Assembly: GCA_045540635.1 (NCBI GenBank)
Contig: JAZQHO010000007.1
Coordinates: 1-18,087 of the forward strand
Origin: Limiplasma sp045540635
GTDB lineage: Bacteria > Bacillota > Clostridia > Christensenellales > Aristaeellaceae
Direction: 5' to 3'
Length of the DNA stretch: 18,087 nucleotides
Shown here: positions 7,460 to 14,490 of the stretch, piece by piece
Layout: each line of letters opens with the position of its first letter
Numbering within the stretch: position 1 is the first letter of the stretch
Program-made: the position numbers and the translations under genes
Notes under the pieces: model-generated
The model's input: only the letters and a program-made list of their open reading frames with translations
Told to the model about the DNA's origin: nothing
Database searches by the model: none

Positions 7460-8311
7460 TTACGCCTTCCCCACCGAGCCGAACAGCTTCATCTTCCGGA
7501 TGGTCTCGGCCTTTACAGCCTCCACCTGCAGGTTCATCAGGTCGGTCATGGCGCATTTCTCCTGCTGCACCGCCTCCCGGATGGCCTTGGCACCGGCTAC
7601 GTTGATATCGGTAAAGATATTCACCTTGGCAATGCCCCGGGCGATGGCAGTGCGGAAGTCCTCATCGCTGAGACCGCTGCCGCCGTGGAGCACCAGCGGG
7701 GTCTCCGGGATGGCCTCCCGGATGGCGGTGATGCGCTCAAAATCCAGCTTGGGGGTAAAGCGGTATGCCCCGTGCGCCGTGCCCACGGCGATGGCAAGGG
7801 CATCCACATGGGTCTTGTTGACAAAATCCTTCGCCTGTGCGGGATCGGTGTAGAAGGCGGCGGGATCCTGGGGATTCTCCTCCATGTTGTCGTTGTCGCC
7901 CACATGGCCCAGCTCCGCCTCCACCGTGGCACCGAAGGCATGAGCGATCTTCGTCAGCTCGCAGAGCTTGCGCACGTTCTCTTCGTAGGGATCGGTAGAG
8001 CAGTCGTACATCAGGGAGGTGAAGCCCAGCTTCAGCGCCTCCATGCATTTTTCAAAGGTAAGGCCGTGGTCGTAGTGGAGCACCACCGGCACCGTGCTGC
8101 GCTTTGCCATGGAAAGCAGGGCATCTTTGACGCACTCCAGCGGTGAATAGGGCAGCAGGATCTCCGCCGTGCCCACGATCACCGGGCTGCGCAGCGCTTC
8201 GGCAGCGCCGATCACGCCCCGTGCCATTTCGGTGTTGAGGGCATTGAACAGCCCCACCGCATAATGCTCCTTCTGCGCCTTTGGCAGTATGTGACTGAAA
8301 TTGACCAACAT
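7460..8311 (-). CDS. Class II zinc-dependent ketose-(bis)phosphate aldolase (FBA/GatY/KbaY family)
   Basis: A 283-residue TIM-barrel aldolase that splits a ketose phosphate into dihydroxyacetone phosphate (DHAP) and an aldehyde. Catalytic Asp81 and zinc ligand His82 sit in HYDHG; the other zinc ligands are His180 (GTAHGAY) and His209 (LHGGSG), with VEAELGHVG at 130-138 as the usual acidic segment and KVNIFTD at 229-235 as the phosphate end. The length fits the GatY/KbaY/IolJ branch (about 285 residues) better than the longer E. coli FbaA. The family splits fructose-1,6-bisphosphate, tagatose-1,6-bisphosphate and related ketose phosphates; sequence alone does not fix which. The start is ATG with AAGGAG 8 bases upstream. 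It is the last gene of the isomerase-kinase-aldolase cassette, 164 bases after the kinase; no clear terminator follows. Confidence 0.9.
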   Translation of the reverse strand: MLVNFSHILPKAQKEHYAVGLFNALNTEMARGVIGAAEALRSPVIVGTAEILLPYSPLECVKDALLSMAKRSTVPVVLHYDHGLTFEKCMEALKLGFTSLMYDCSTDPYEENVRKLCELTKIAHAFGATVEAELGHVGDNDNMEENPQDPAAFYTDPAQAKDFVNKTHVDALAIAVGTAHGAYRFTPKLDFERITAIREAIPETPLVLHGGSGLSDEDFRTAIARGIAKVNIFTDINVAGAKAIREAVQQEKCAMTDLMNLQVEAVKAETIRKMKLFGSVGKA

Positions 8312-8370
8312 ACAGATAACTCCTTATCGAAAGAATAAATGCTCCCGGCAGTGTCCGGCTGAACGCCCCA

Positions 8371-8441
8371 TTGCACCGTAAAACGGTGCAAAACCGGGTT
8401 TCCAAAGGATCCCTTTGGCGGGGTGTGGGGCAGCGCCCCAC
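8371..8441. repeat. Cluster of three hairpins between kinase and aldolase genes
   Basis: Three consecutive near-perfect hairpins lie in the 164-base spacer: TTGCACCG/CGGTGCAA (8371-8378 with 8384-8391), CCAAAGG/CCTTTGG (8402-8408 with 8412-8418) and GTGGGGC/GCCCCAC (8425-8431 with 8435-8441). None ends in a proper T tract. The composition (CAAAGG, GGCGGGGTGTGGGGC) resembles the interspersed palindromic elements frequent in intergenic DNA of Oscillospirales genomes; no second copy is present in this window. Confidence 0.6.
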
Positions 8442-8475
8442 CGTTCCCCCCGGCGCTCCACCGTCCTCCCTGTGC

Positions 8476-9603
8476 TTACACGCTCTCCCACCCGGCGGCA
8501 ATGCGCTGCCGCAGCTCGCTGAGGGGTTTGAGGCCGCTGAGGGCATCGTAGCTTTCCACGCAGCAGGCACCGGTGGCGGCAGCCAGCTGCACACACTCAC
8601 GGGGCGGGCAGCCCTCCAGCATGGAAAGCAGGAAGGCGGCGATGCTGGTATCCCCTGCGCCGGTGCCGGAAAGCACCTTGCCGGGCTTGTAGCTCTTTTG
8701 GAAGAAGCGCTGCTCCGCCCATGCGGCAGGGTCGATGCCGCTGCGGCTGCCCACCTGCGCCAGCGCAGCCGCAGCGGCGGTGCGCAGGTACATGCCCGGT
8801 GCGCCGCATTTCAGCAGCACGGCCTTTGCGCCAAGGCGCAGGCATTGCTCCGCAAGGGGCGCGATGTCCTCCTCCGGGTCAAGGATGCGGGTTAACTCGC
8901 TTTCGCCTGCACGCCGCAGCCAGCTTTCGTAGCGGGGGCGATCCAGCATGAAGCAAAGCTCCTCGATGCTGGGCACGAAGAAATCCACATGGGGCAGCAC
9001 ATTGGCAAGCACCGTCTGCCAGTCCAGCTGCCCGGCTTCGGTGGCGGGATCCACCGCCGCCAGATCCAGCGAGGTGGATAAGCCCACAAGCTTGGCGCGC
9101 CGGAAGAGGGAGCAAAGCTCCGCACCGCCGTTTTCGTACATGCGGCGCATCAGGGGCGGGTAGCCGAAGTGCAGGTGATCCGCATCTTCCAGCATGCGCT
9201 CGGGGATATCGCGGGAAATAAAGGTGTTGTTCACACCGGGGTGGTGCAGGAAGATCCTGTCCACCCCCGGCGGGGCAATGACCACCGAATAGGAGGTGGT
9301 GCCGCCCTCATCGGTCAGCAGGCCGCTTTCGGCTTCGTATTTGCGCAGCCGCTCCCGGATCATGCTGCCGAAGGGGTCGCTGCCCACCTTGCCCGCCAGC
9401 TGTACCTGTGCCCCCAGCAGCTTGAGGGCAAGGCCTGTATTGGCTACGCTGCCGCCGGTGTGGATATCCGCAGCATCCACATGGGTCAGCTTGCCGGGGG
9501 ACAGCGCCTCCGAAAAGGTCATGGCGTGGCGGTGGGGGAATACGGGGGTCACATCGATGCAGATATGCCCTGCGGCAAGGATGCGTTTGGGTTGCTCGTT
9601 CAT
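8476..9603 (-). CDS. PfkB-family carbohydrate kinase
   Basis: A 375-residue ribokinase-fold sugar kinase, which uses ATP to phosphorylate a ketose or related sugar. The first PfkB signature is GGSVANTGLALKLLG (50-64) and the second is SGTGAGDTSIAAFL (312-325), with catalytic base Asp318 and the anion hole GAGD. The GKVGSDPFG loop (71-79) is typical. It is longer than most family members (300-330) because of insertions around 220-240 and 285-305. The start is ATG with GGGAGG 7 bases before it. It follows the isomerase by 76 bases, with a hairpin between, and precedes the aldolase. PfkB members phosphorylate fructose, tagatose-6-P, 2-keto-3-deoxygluconate, 5-dehydro-2-deoxygluconate and others; position suggests a ketose made by the isomerase, phosphorylated to give the aldolase substrate. 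Confidence 0.9.
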   Translation of the reverse strand: MNEQPKRILAAGHICIDVTPVFPHRHAMTFSEALSPGKLTHVDAADIHTGGSVANTGLALKLLGAQVQLAGKVGSDPFGSMIRERLRKYEAESGLLTDEGGTTSYSVVIAPPGVDRIFLHHPGVNNTFISRDIPERMLEDADHLHFGYPPLMRRMYENGGAELCSLFRRAKLVGLSTSLDLAAVDPATEAGQLDWQTVLANVLPHVDFFVPSIEELCFMLDRPRYESWLRRAGESELTRILDPEEDIAPLAEQCLRLGAKAVLLKCGAPGMYLRTAAAAALAQVGSRSGIDPAAWAEQRFFQKSYKPGKVLSGTGAGDTSIAAFLLSMLEGCPPRECVQLAAATGACCVESYDALSGLKPLSELRQRIAAGWESV

Positions 9604-9638
9604 TGGCGATCCTCCCGGAAAAAAAGGGGTAGAAAAGC

Positions 9639-9662
9639 CCGGGGGCGACTGTGCGCCCCCGG
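9639..9662 (-). terminator. Hairpin between isomerase and kinase genes (possible attenuator)
   Basis: A 9-bp GC-only stem CCGGGGGCG (9639-9647) with its inverse (9654-9662) and a 6-base loop, followed on the minus strand by GCTTTTCTACCCC. The T tract is interrupted, so it may terminate only part of the transcripts, giving more isomerase than kinase and aldolase, or it may stabilise the 3' end of the isomerase message. Confidence 0.5.
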
Positions 9663-9679
9663 CCTGTGCACGGGCAGTG

Positions 9680-10714
9680 TTATTCCAGCCCCATCAAAAG
9701 GCGCATGGTATACATCTCCAGCCCTTCGAAATCCCGCCGGGCCACCAGCTCGTCCCGGAGGGCGTAGTCGAAGCGCTCGGCCTTTTCCTCCAGCGCCTTG
9801 AAGATGTTCAGGCTGTTTTCCAGATGCTTGTAGCTGTCCTCATTGGTGGTGGTGCGCATGGCCTTTACATCCAGACCCACGTACTCGCCGTTCTTGCCGT
9901 AGCCATTCTCCAGCAGCACCCGCACCTGATTGAAGGCTACCCGCAGGTTTTCCACGCCGAAGGACTTGTCCTGATCGAACTTGATGCCGTTCTGGTCGTT
10001 GAGGTGCACGGTAAAGAGCTTGTCAAAGGCCATGGCAAAGCCGATCTCGTGGGCGGGATCCAGCCCTGCCAGCATGGCATGGGCGCTTTCCAGATTGCCG
10101 CCCACACGCTTGGGATCCTTGGTGGCGGCGGAGACCGCCAGCACATGCCCCATGGTGCCGCAGATGGAGCGGTCGATGGGCTCGTTGGGCTTGGGCTCGA
10201 TGCAGATGCGGATGGTGGGGTCGTAGTCCAGCATTTCGTCGATGGCGCTGACCAGCTGCTTGGTGGCCCACACCGGGCTCTTGCTCTCGGCGCAGAGGGT
10301 ACCCTCACGGGCCAGCCAGAGCACGATCAGGTCGCAGCCCAGCTCCCGGGCGATATCGATGGAGCGGAAGGAGCGCCACATGGCAAACTCCCTGTCCTCC
10401 TTGCAGGTGGACATGTAGCCGCCGTCGATGGTGTGGGGATCCATCCACAGACGGGGGGCCACAAACTCGGCCTTGAGGCCGTACTTGTCCAGAAGCGCCT
10501 TTACCTTGCGGGCTTCCAGCTTGATCTCCTCGTCGTTCATGTGGTTCATGCCCGGCACGGCATCGTCATCGTGGAACTGGATGGCGGAAAAACCGATCTC
10601 TGCAAAGCGCTTGATCTTTTCCTCAAAGCTGATCTCATCACGGGTGGCGGGGCCATAGGAGTCTGCGCCGGAGTGTACATTCCATGGGCCTACGGAAAAC
10701 TTGAACTTGGACAT
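9680..10714 (-). CDS. Xylose isomerase-like sugar isomerase, divergent metal site
   Basis: A 344-residue TIM barrel clearly related to the short actinobacterial type of XylA (about 390 residues), which interconverts an aldose and a ketose. Landmarks in order: FHDDD (His48, Asp51 catalytic), Trp133, EPKPNEP (Glu173, Lys175), NLESAHAMLAG (Glu209, His212), LNDQNGIKFDQD (Asp247, Asp249) and LDVK (Asp282). By alignment from memory with Streptomyces XylA, the metal-1 ligand Asp245 is His237 here, and pocket residues Phe94 and Phe26 are Trp90 and Tyr20. The C-terminal arm is shortened. The start is ATG with GGGAGG 10 bases before it. A strong promoter lies upstream and the kinase and aldolase follow. 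The xylose isomerase scaffold is certain, the substrate is not; xylB is absent nearby. Confidence 0.82.
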   Translation of the reverse strand: MSKFKFSVGPWNVHSGADSYGPATRDEISFEEKIKRFAEIGFSAIQFHDDDAVPGMNHMNDEEIKLEARKVKALLDKYGLKAEFVAPRLWMDPHTIDGGYMSTCKEDREFAMWRSFRSIDIARELGCDLIVLWLAREGTLCAESKSPVWATKQLVSAIDEMLDYDPTIRICIEPKPNEPIDRSICGTMGHVLAVSAATKDPKRVGGNLESAHAMLAGLDPAHEIGFAMAFDKLFTVHLNDQNGIKFDQDKSFGVENLRVAFNQVRVLLENGYGKNGEYVGLDVKAMRTTTNEDSYKHLENSLNIFKALEEKAERFDYALRDELVARRDFEGLEMYTMRLLMGLE

Positions 10715-10789
10715 GGTGGTTTTTCCTCCCTGTTCTGTAGTGGGTGCTATGTGTTTTTTCTCGCTGCGGCTGCGCCGCCTGTTGCTTCT

Positions 10790-10818
10790 ATTATAGGCGG
10801 CAACACCGGTTTTGGCAA
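10790..10818 (-). promoter_or_regulatory. Promoter of the isomerase-kinase-aldolase cassette
   Basis: Minus-strand TATAAT (10790-10795) with TTGCCA (10813-10818, 5 of 6 consensus matches) and an ideal 17-base spacer. The transcript would start near 10782, leaving a leader of about 65 bases that holds a small GCGGC/GCCGC hairpin before the start codon. Confidence 0.8.
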
Positions 10819-10832
10819 GTGTCGGTGTGCAA

Positions 10833-10880
10833 CTGCCCCGCGATGGCACGGGGCAGGATTTCGCCCCCCGAAGGGAGAAA
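10833..10880. repeat. Tandem inverted repeats in the divergent promoter region
   Basis: CTGCCCCG (10833-10840) with CGGGGCAG (10849-10856) is a perfect 8-bp repeat. It is followed at once by an imperfect one (ATTTCGCCC with GGGAGAAAT, one mismatch). They sit just upstream of the -35 box of the minus-strand cassette and in the leader or promoter zone of the plus-strand gtrA-like gene. Possible regulator sites or RNA hairpins; function unknown. Confidence 0.5.
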
Positions 10881-10966
10881 TGTAACGGGTAGCCTTTTTT
10901 GCAATCATTCCGGCGCAGACCCCCGGCAGAGCGCGCCGCTGCCATCCCGAAAGGAGCGTTCATTCT

Positions 10967-11419
10967 ATGCAGAACCAGAAAAAGACCCGTGCCGAAATGT
11001 GGCAGGCAATCAAGTTCACGCTGTTCTCCGTCAGTGCGGGCATCATCCAGATCGGCAGCTTTGAGCTGTTCTCCAAGGCCTTCGGCTGGGAGTACCTGCC
11101 GGCGTACCTGACCTCCCTTGTGCTCAGCGTGCTGTGGAACTTTACTTTCAACCGCCGCTACACCTTCCGCAGCGATGCCAATGTGCCCCGCGCCATGGCG
11201 CTGGTGGCGCTGTTCTATGCTGTGTTCACGCCGCTCAGCGGCTGGTGGGGCAAGGCGCTGACCGATCTGGGCTGGAATGAGGATCTGGTGATGATCGGCA
11301 CCATGCTCATCAATTTTGTTACCGAATTTCTCTACCAGAAGTTCGTGGTCTACCGCGGCATGATCGATACCAACGATGTAGCCAAGCGTGCCCGGGAAAA
11401 GGAAAACCGGGAGGCGTAA
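10967..11419 (+). CDS. GtrA-family membrane protein
   Basis: A 150-residue protein with four membrane helices (about 14-34, 45-60, 76-96 and 104-124), the size and layout of the GtrA family (PF04138). The two internal family hallmarks are present: WNFTFNRRYTF at 57-67 and EFLYQKFVVYR at 120-130, each closing a helix pair. GtrA proteins are linked to moving or flipping lipid-linked sugars for cell-surface glycans or teichoic acids. The start is ATG with AAGGAG 10 bases upstream. It is the first gene of a plus-strand set, 49 bases before a UPF0104/LPG-synthase-like membrane protein, a sensible pairing for cell-envelope lipid or glycan work. Confidence 0.88.
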   Translation: MQNQKKTRAEMWQAIKFTLFSVSAGIIQIGSFELFSKAFGWEYLPAYLTSLVLSVLWNFTFNRRYTFRSDANVPRAMALVALFYAVFTPLSGWWGKALTDLGWNEDLVMIGTMLINFVTEFLYQKFVVYRGMIDTNDVAKRAREKENREA

Positions 11420-11468
11420 GCACCCCGGCAGCCGGTTTCGAAACCATCACAGCAGGGAGGCCTTTACC

Positions 11469-12455
11469 ATGACCCAAACCACCCCGAAGCGCGGGCTCAA
11501 CTGGAAAAAGATCATCACCATGGCGCTGTTCGTGGTGCTTATTGTGCTGCTGGCGTGGTATGTGTGGCAGAACCGGGCGGATATGGCGCGCCTGTTGTCG
11601 CTGGATGCGGGCACGGTGGCGCTGCTGCTGCTGTTTGCCTTCTGCGGCTGCGTGATGAACTGCATCTACCACCGCATCGTGCTCAGCACCTTCCGGGTGC
11701 CGCTTTCCCTTGTGGACTGGATGGGCGTGGTGATGGTGGCCAACACCATGGCCTATGTGCTGCCCCTCCGGGCCGATCTGGTCTTTTCCGCCGCCTACTA
11801 CAAAAAGGTGAAGGGACTGGCCTACACCCGCAGCGTATCCATTGCGGCGGGCAACATCGTTTTCGGCGTAACGTTTTCGCTGCTGGAGATTCTTGTGGCG
11901 CTGGTGCTCTGCGGTATCCGGGACGGGCTCTGGCCCCTGCCCCTCTGGCTTGTGGCGGTGGGCGGACTTTTGTGCGTGGCGGTGTTCTGGGCGGTGGCGC
12001 TGCTGCTGGGCGAGAAGCAGCCTGCCTTTGTGCGCAAATACCGCATCCTGCGGGAGACGGTGGAGGGCTTCGTTCAGCTGCTCAAGGACCGGCGTATGCT
12101 GGCGCAGGTGGTGTGCTGCCTTGCCGCCAACCATTGCTTCCACCTGCTGCTGTATATGGTGTGCTTCCACGCCGTGGGCATGGATATCACCATCTATGAG
12201 GCGCTGCTCTACAACCGCATGAGCTGGCTGAGCACCATTCTCACCATCGTGCCGGGCAACATCGGCATCAAGGAGGCGGTCATGGGTACAGTTACCGGGC
12301 TGATGGGCGCTATGTTCCAAAGCGGCGTGATGGTCTCCCTGCTGCAGCGCGTTACCATTATGATCATCTACATCGTCTGCGGCTCGGCCTTTGCATGGCC
12401 TGTGTTCCGCAATATGAAGAAAGCCGATGAGGTGGCGGAGGTCTCCCATGAATGA
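11469..12455 (+). CDS. Lysylphosphatidylglycerol synthase TM-like (UPF0104) membrane protein
   Basis: A 328-residue protein with about eight membrane helices, matching the LPG synthase transmembrane region (PF03706, also called UPF0104/AglD). Family features are YVLPLRADLVFSAAYYKKVKG near residues 95-117 (the conserved P-R segment) and VPGNIGIKEAVMGTVTGLMG near 260-280 (the PGGxGxxE motif, here PGNIGIKE). There is no C-terminal aminoacyl-transfer domain, so it is not a full MprF; stand-alone members are thought to flip or handle lipids. The start is the ATG of MTQTTPKRG, with AGGGAGG 8 bases before it; an upstream in-frame ATG at 11388 would overlap the gtrA-like gene and lacks a ribosome binding site. 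Its end overlaps uvrC by 8 bases. Confidence 0.88.
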   Translation: MTQTTPKRGLNWKKIITMALFVVLIVLLAWYVWQNRADMARLLSLDAGTVALLLLFAFCGCVMNCIYHRIVLSTFRVPLSLVDWMGVVMVANTMAYVLPLRADLVFSAAYYKKVKGLAYTRSVSIAAGNIVFGVTFSLLEILVALVLCGIRDGLWPLPLWLVAVGGLLCVAVFWAVALLLGEKQPAFVRKYRILRETVEGFVQLLKDRRMLAQVVCCLAANHCFHLLLYMVCFHAVGMDITIYEALLYNRMSWLSTILTIVPGNIGIKEAVMGTVTGLMGAMFQSGVMVSLLQRVTIMIIYIVCGSAFAWPVFRNMKKADEVAEVSHE

Positions 12456-14301
12456 CCGTTTGAGGGAAAAGATCGCCATGCTGCCGGAGAACCCGGGCTG
12501 TTATATTATGAAGAGCAAGGGCGAGATCATCTATATCGGCAAGGCGGTCAATCTGAAAAACCGGGTGCGGCAGTACTTCCACGGCAGCCACACCCCCAAG
12601 GTGGCCGCCATGGCTGCCCGGGTGGATGACTTCGACCTGATGCTCTGCGAGACCAACTTCGAAGCCCTTACCCTTGAGTGCAACCTCAAGAAGCACAAGC
12701 CCTTTTACAACATTCTTCTGAAGGATGACAAGCACTATCCCTACCTTCGCATCGACCTCAGCGAGACCTACCCCCGGCTGACCCTTGCCCGGCGCATGCA
12801 GGCAAGGGACGGCGCCAGGTACTTCGGCCCCTACATCGGCGCAACGGCGGTCAGGCAGGTAATGGAGGAGGTACGCCGGTTTTTTCCCCTGCGCACCTGC
12901 AAGCAGAATCTGCCTCTGAAAACGCCCCGCCGCCCGTGTATGAACCACCAGATCGGCAAATGCCTTGCGCCCTGCGCCGGGCTGGTGAGCGAGAGCGACT
13001 ACCGCGCCATTCTTGACCGGGTGATCGCCTTCCTCAGCGGTGACAGCCGGGAATTGCTCAAACAGCTGGAAAAAGAGATGCTTGCCGCCAGCATGCGCAT
13101 GGAATACGAGCAGGCGGCCATCATACGGGATAAGATCTCCGATATTAAACAGCTGATGGAGGAGCAGCACGCCATCCAGACCAAAGAAGTGGAGCAGGAT
13201 ATTCTCGCTGTGGCGGTGGACGGGATCGATGCCATGGTGCAGCTCACCCACATCCGTGCGGGACGCATGGAGGGCGGGCGCGCCATCCTGATGGAAGGCT
13301 GCGGCAGCGACGAGCCGGAGCAGATTCTTGCCCAGTTCCTTACCCAGTATTACGATGATGAGCAGCTCATTCCCCGCAATGTACTGGTGCAGTGCCTGCC
13401 CGAGCCCGTCGGCGAGCTGGAGCAGTGGCTGCGGGAGCGCAAGGGCGGGGCGGTGACGCTGGCCTGTCCCCAGCGGGGCGATAAGGCCGACCTGATCCGT
13501 CTGGCGGTGAAGAATGCGGAAAATGCCCTTTTCCATCACCGGGAGAGCCAACAGGTCAAGTATGCCCGCACCACCCTTGCCATGGAGGAGCTGAAGGAGG
13601 CACTGGCTCTGCCCACGCTGCCCCGGCGCATCGAGGGCTACGATATTTCCAACACGCAGGGCATCCTCAGCGTGGCGGCCATGGTGGTCTTTGAGGAGGG
13701 TCAGCCCGCCAAGAAGGAGTACCGGCATTTCCGCATCAAGACTGTGGAGGGCCCCAACGATTTCGCCTCCATGTATGAGGTTATCTTCCGCCGCCTGAGC
13801 CACGGGCTGGAGGAATACCGGGAGCGCACCGAAAACGGGCTGGATCCCGCTGCGGGGCGGTTTTCCAAGCTGCCGGATGTCATTTTGATCGACGGCGGCC
13901 CGGAGCAGCTGCGCTATGCCCAGCGGGCCATGAAGGCTGCCGGCGCGGATATTCCCATGTTCAGCCTTGCGGAGCGGTTCGAGATTATCTTCGTGCCGGA
14001 TCGGGAGGAGCCCATTGTGCTGGATCGCCGATCCAATGCCCAGCTGCTCATCCAGCACATCCGCGATGAAGCGCACCGCTTTGGCATCACCCATCACCGG
14101 GCGCTGCGGGGCAAGAGCAACCTGCAAAGCGAGCTGGATAACATCGAGGGCATCGGCCCCAAGCGCCGCACCGCCCTCATCCGCCATTTCGGCGGCGTGA
14201 AGCCCATCTTTACCGCCTCCAAAGAAGCGCTGATGGAGGTGGAGGGTATCAGCAGTGAGATGGCAGAGCGGATCATGGCGTATGCCAAGAACCGAAAATA
14301 A
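12448..14301 (+). CDS. uvrC: UvrC, excinuclease ABC subunit C
   Basis: Makes both incisions in nucleotide excision repair after UvrA and UvrB load at a lesion. The 617-residue protein has all domains: GIY-YIG nuclease (about 14-92, CYIM...IIYIGKAVNLKNRVRQYF), Cys151/164/172/176 with the spacing of the iron-sulfur cluster ligands reported for E. coli UvrC, the UVR motif for UvrB binding (about 203-238), the RNase H-like nuclease (EGYDIS Asp399, LIDGG Asp482, DEAHRF His543) and two C-terminal helix-hairpin-helix motifs (IEGIGPKRR and VEGISSEMAE). The start is ATG at 12448 with GGAGG 6 bases before it, inside the preceding gene, whose stop comes 8 bases later; translation is probably coupled. 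An in-frame ATG seven codons upstream is unlikely. Normal length, no missing key residue. Confidence 0.97.
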   Translation: MNDRLREKIAMLPENPGCYIMKSKGEIIYIGKAVNLKNRVRQYFHGSHTPKVAAMAARVDDFDLMLCETNFEALTLECNLKKHKPFYNILLKDDKHYPYLRIDLSETYPRLTLARRMQARDGARYFGPYIGATAVRQVMEEVRRFFPLRTCKQNLPLKTPRRPCMNHQIGKCLAPCAGLVSESDYRAILDRVIAFLSGDSRELLKQLEKEMLAASMRMEYEQAAIIRDKISDIKQLMEEQHAIQTKEVEQDILAVAVDGIDAMVQLTHIRAGRMEGGRAILMEGCGSDEPEQILAQFLTQYYDDEQLIPRNVLVQCLPEPVGELEQWLRERKGGAVTLACPQRGDKADLIRLAVKNAENALFHHRESQQVKYARTTLAMEELKEALALPTLPRRIEGYDISNTQGILSVAAMVVFEEGQPAKKEYRHFRIKTVEGPNDFASMYEVIFRRLSHGLEEYRERTENGLDPAAGRFSKLPDVILIDGGPEQLRYAQRAMKAAGADIPMFSLAERFEIIFVPDREEPIVLDRRSNAQLLIQHIRDEAHRFGITHHRALRGKSNLQSELDNIEGIGPKRRTALIRHFGGVKPIFTASKEALMEVEGISSEMAERIMAYAKNRK

Positions 14302-14354
14302 AAAGCACAGAAAGACACCCCGGTAAGACTCACTCAACACCCACCCATGCAGGC

Positions 14355-14372
14355 TCCCTCTTGCCGGAGGGA
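14355..14372 (+). repeat. Hairpin in the 189-base gap after uvrC
   Basis: TCCCTC (14355-14360) pairs with GAGGGA (14367-14372) across a 6-base loop, with ATTTTTC only 20 bases further on. It is a weak candidate for uvrC termination or a degraded copy of an intergenic palindromic element. The rest of the gap (14302-14490) holds only the lipoprotein ribosome binding site; no convincing promoter was seen. Confidence 0.35.
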
Positions 14373-14490
14373 ACTCCCGCCTCCAACCCGCCACATTTTT
14401 CAAAAACAAACGTTCTCCATCAGTGGCAAGGATTGTCGTAAATATCGCCGCCTGCGCCTGCGCACAATAGCCGCGAGGAGGCGAACAGCT

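Noticed and set aside
7460..10714. Reading the sugar cassette as a myo-inositol (iol) operon, because IolC is a PfkB kinase and IolJ a class II aldolase.
   Set aside because: IolB, IolD, IolE and IolG are absent, and the isomerase is clearly of xylose isomerase type with EPKPNEP and DQD motifs, not IolE/IolI. It is kept only as a weak alternative.
10715..10963. An 83-residue N-terminal extension of the xylose-isomerase-like protein.
   Set aside because: It would run through the promoter and the divergent intergenic region; the ATG at 10714 has a GGGAGG site and matches the known protein start.
11434..11445. Palindrome GGTTTCGAAACC between the gtrA-like and UPF0104 genes.
   Set aside because: A lone 12-base palindrome within an operon spacer, without a T tract or nearby promoter; chance occurrence is likely.
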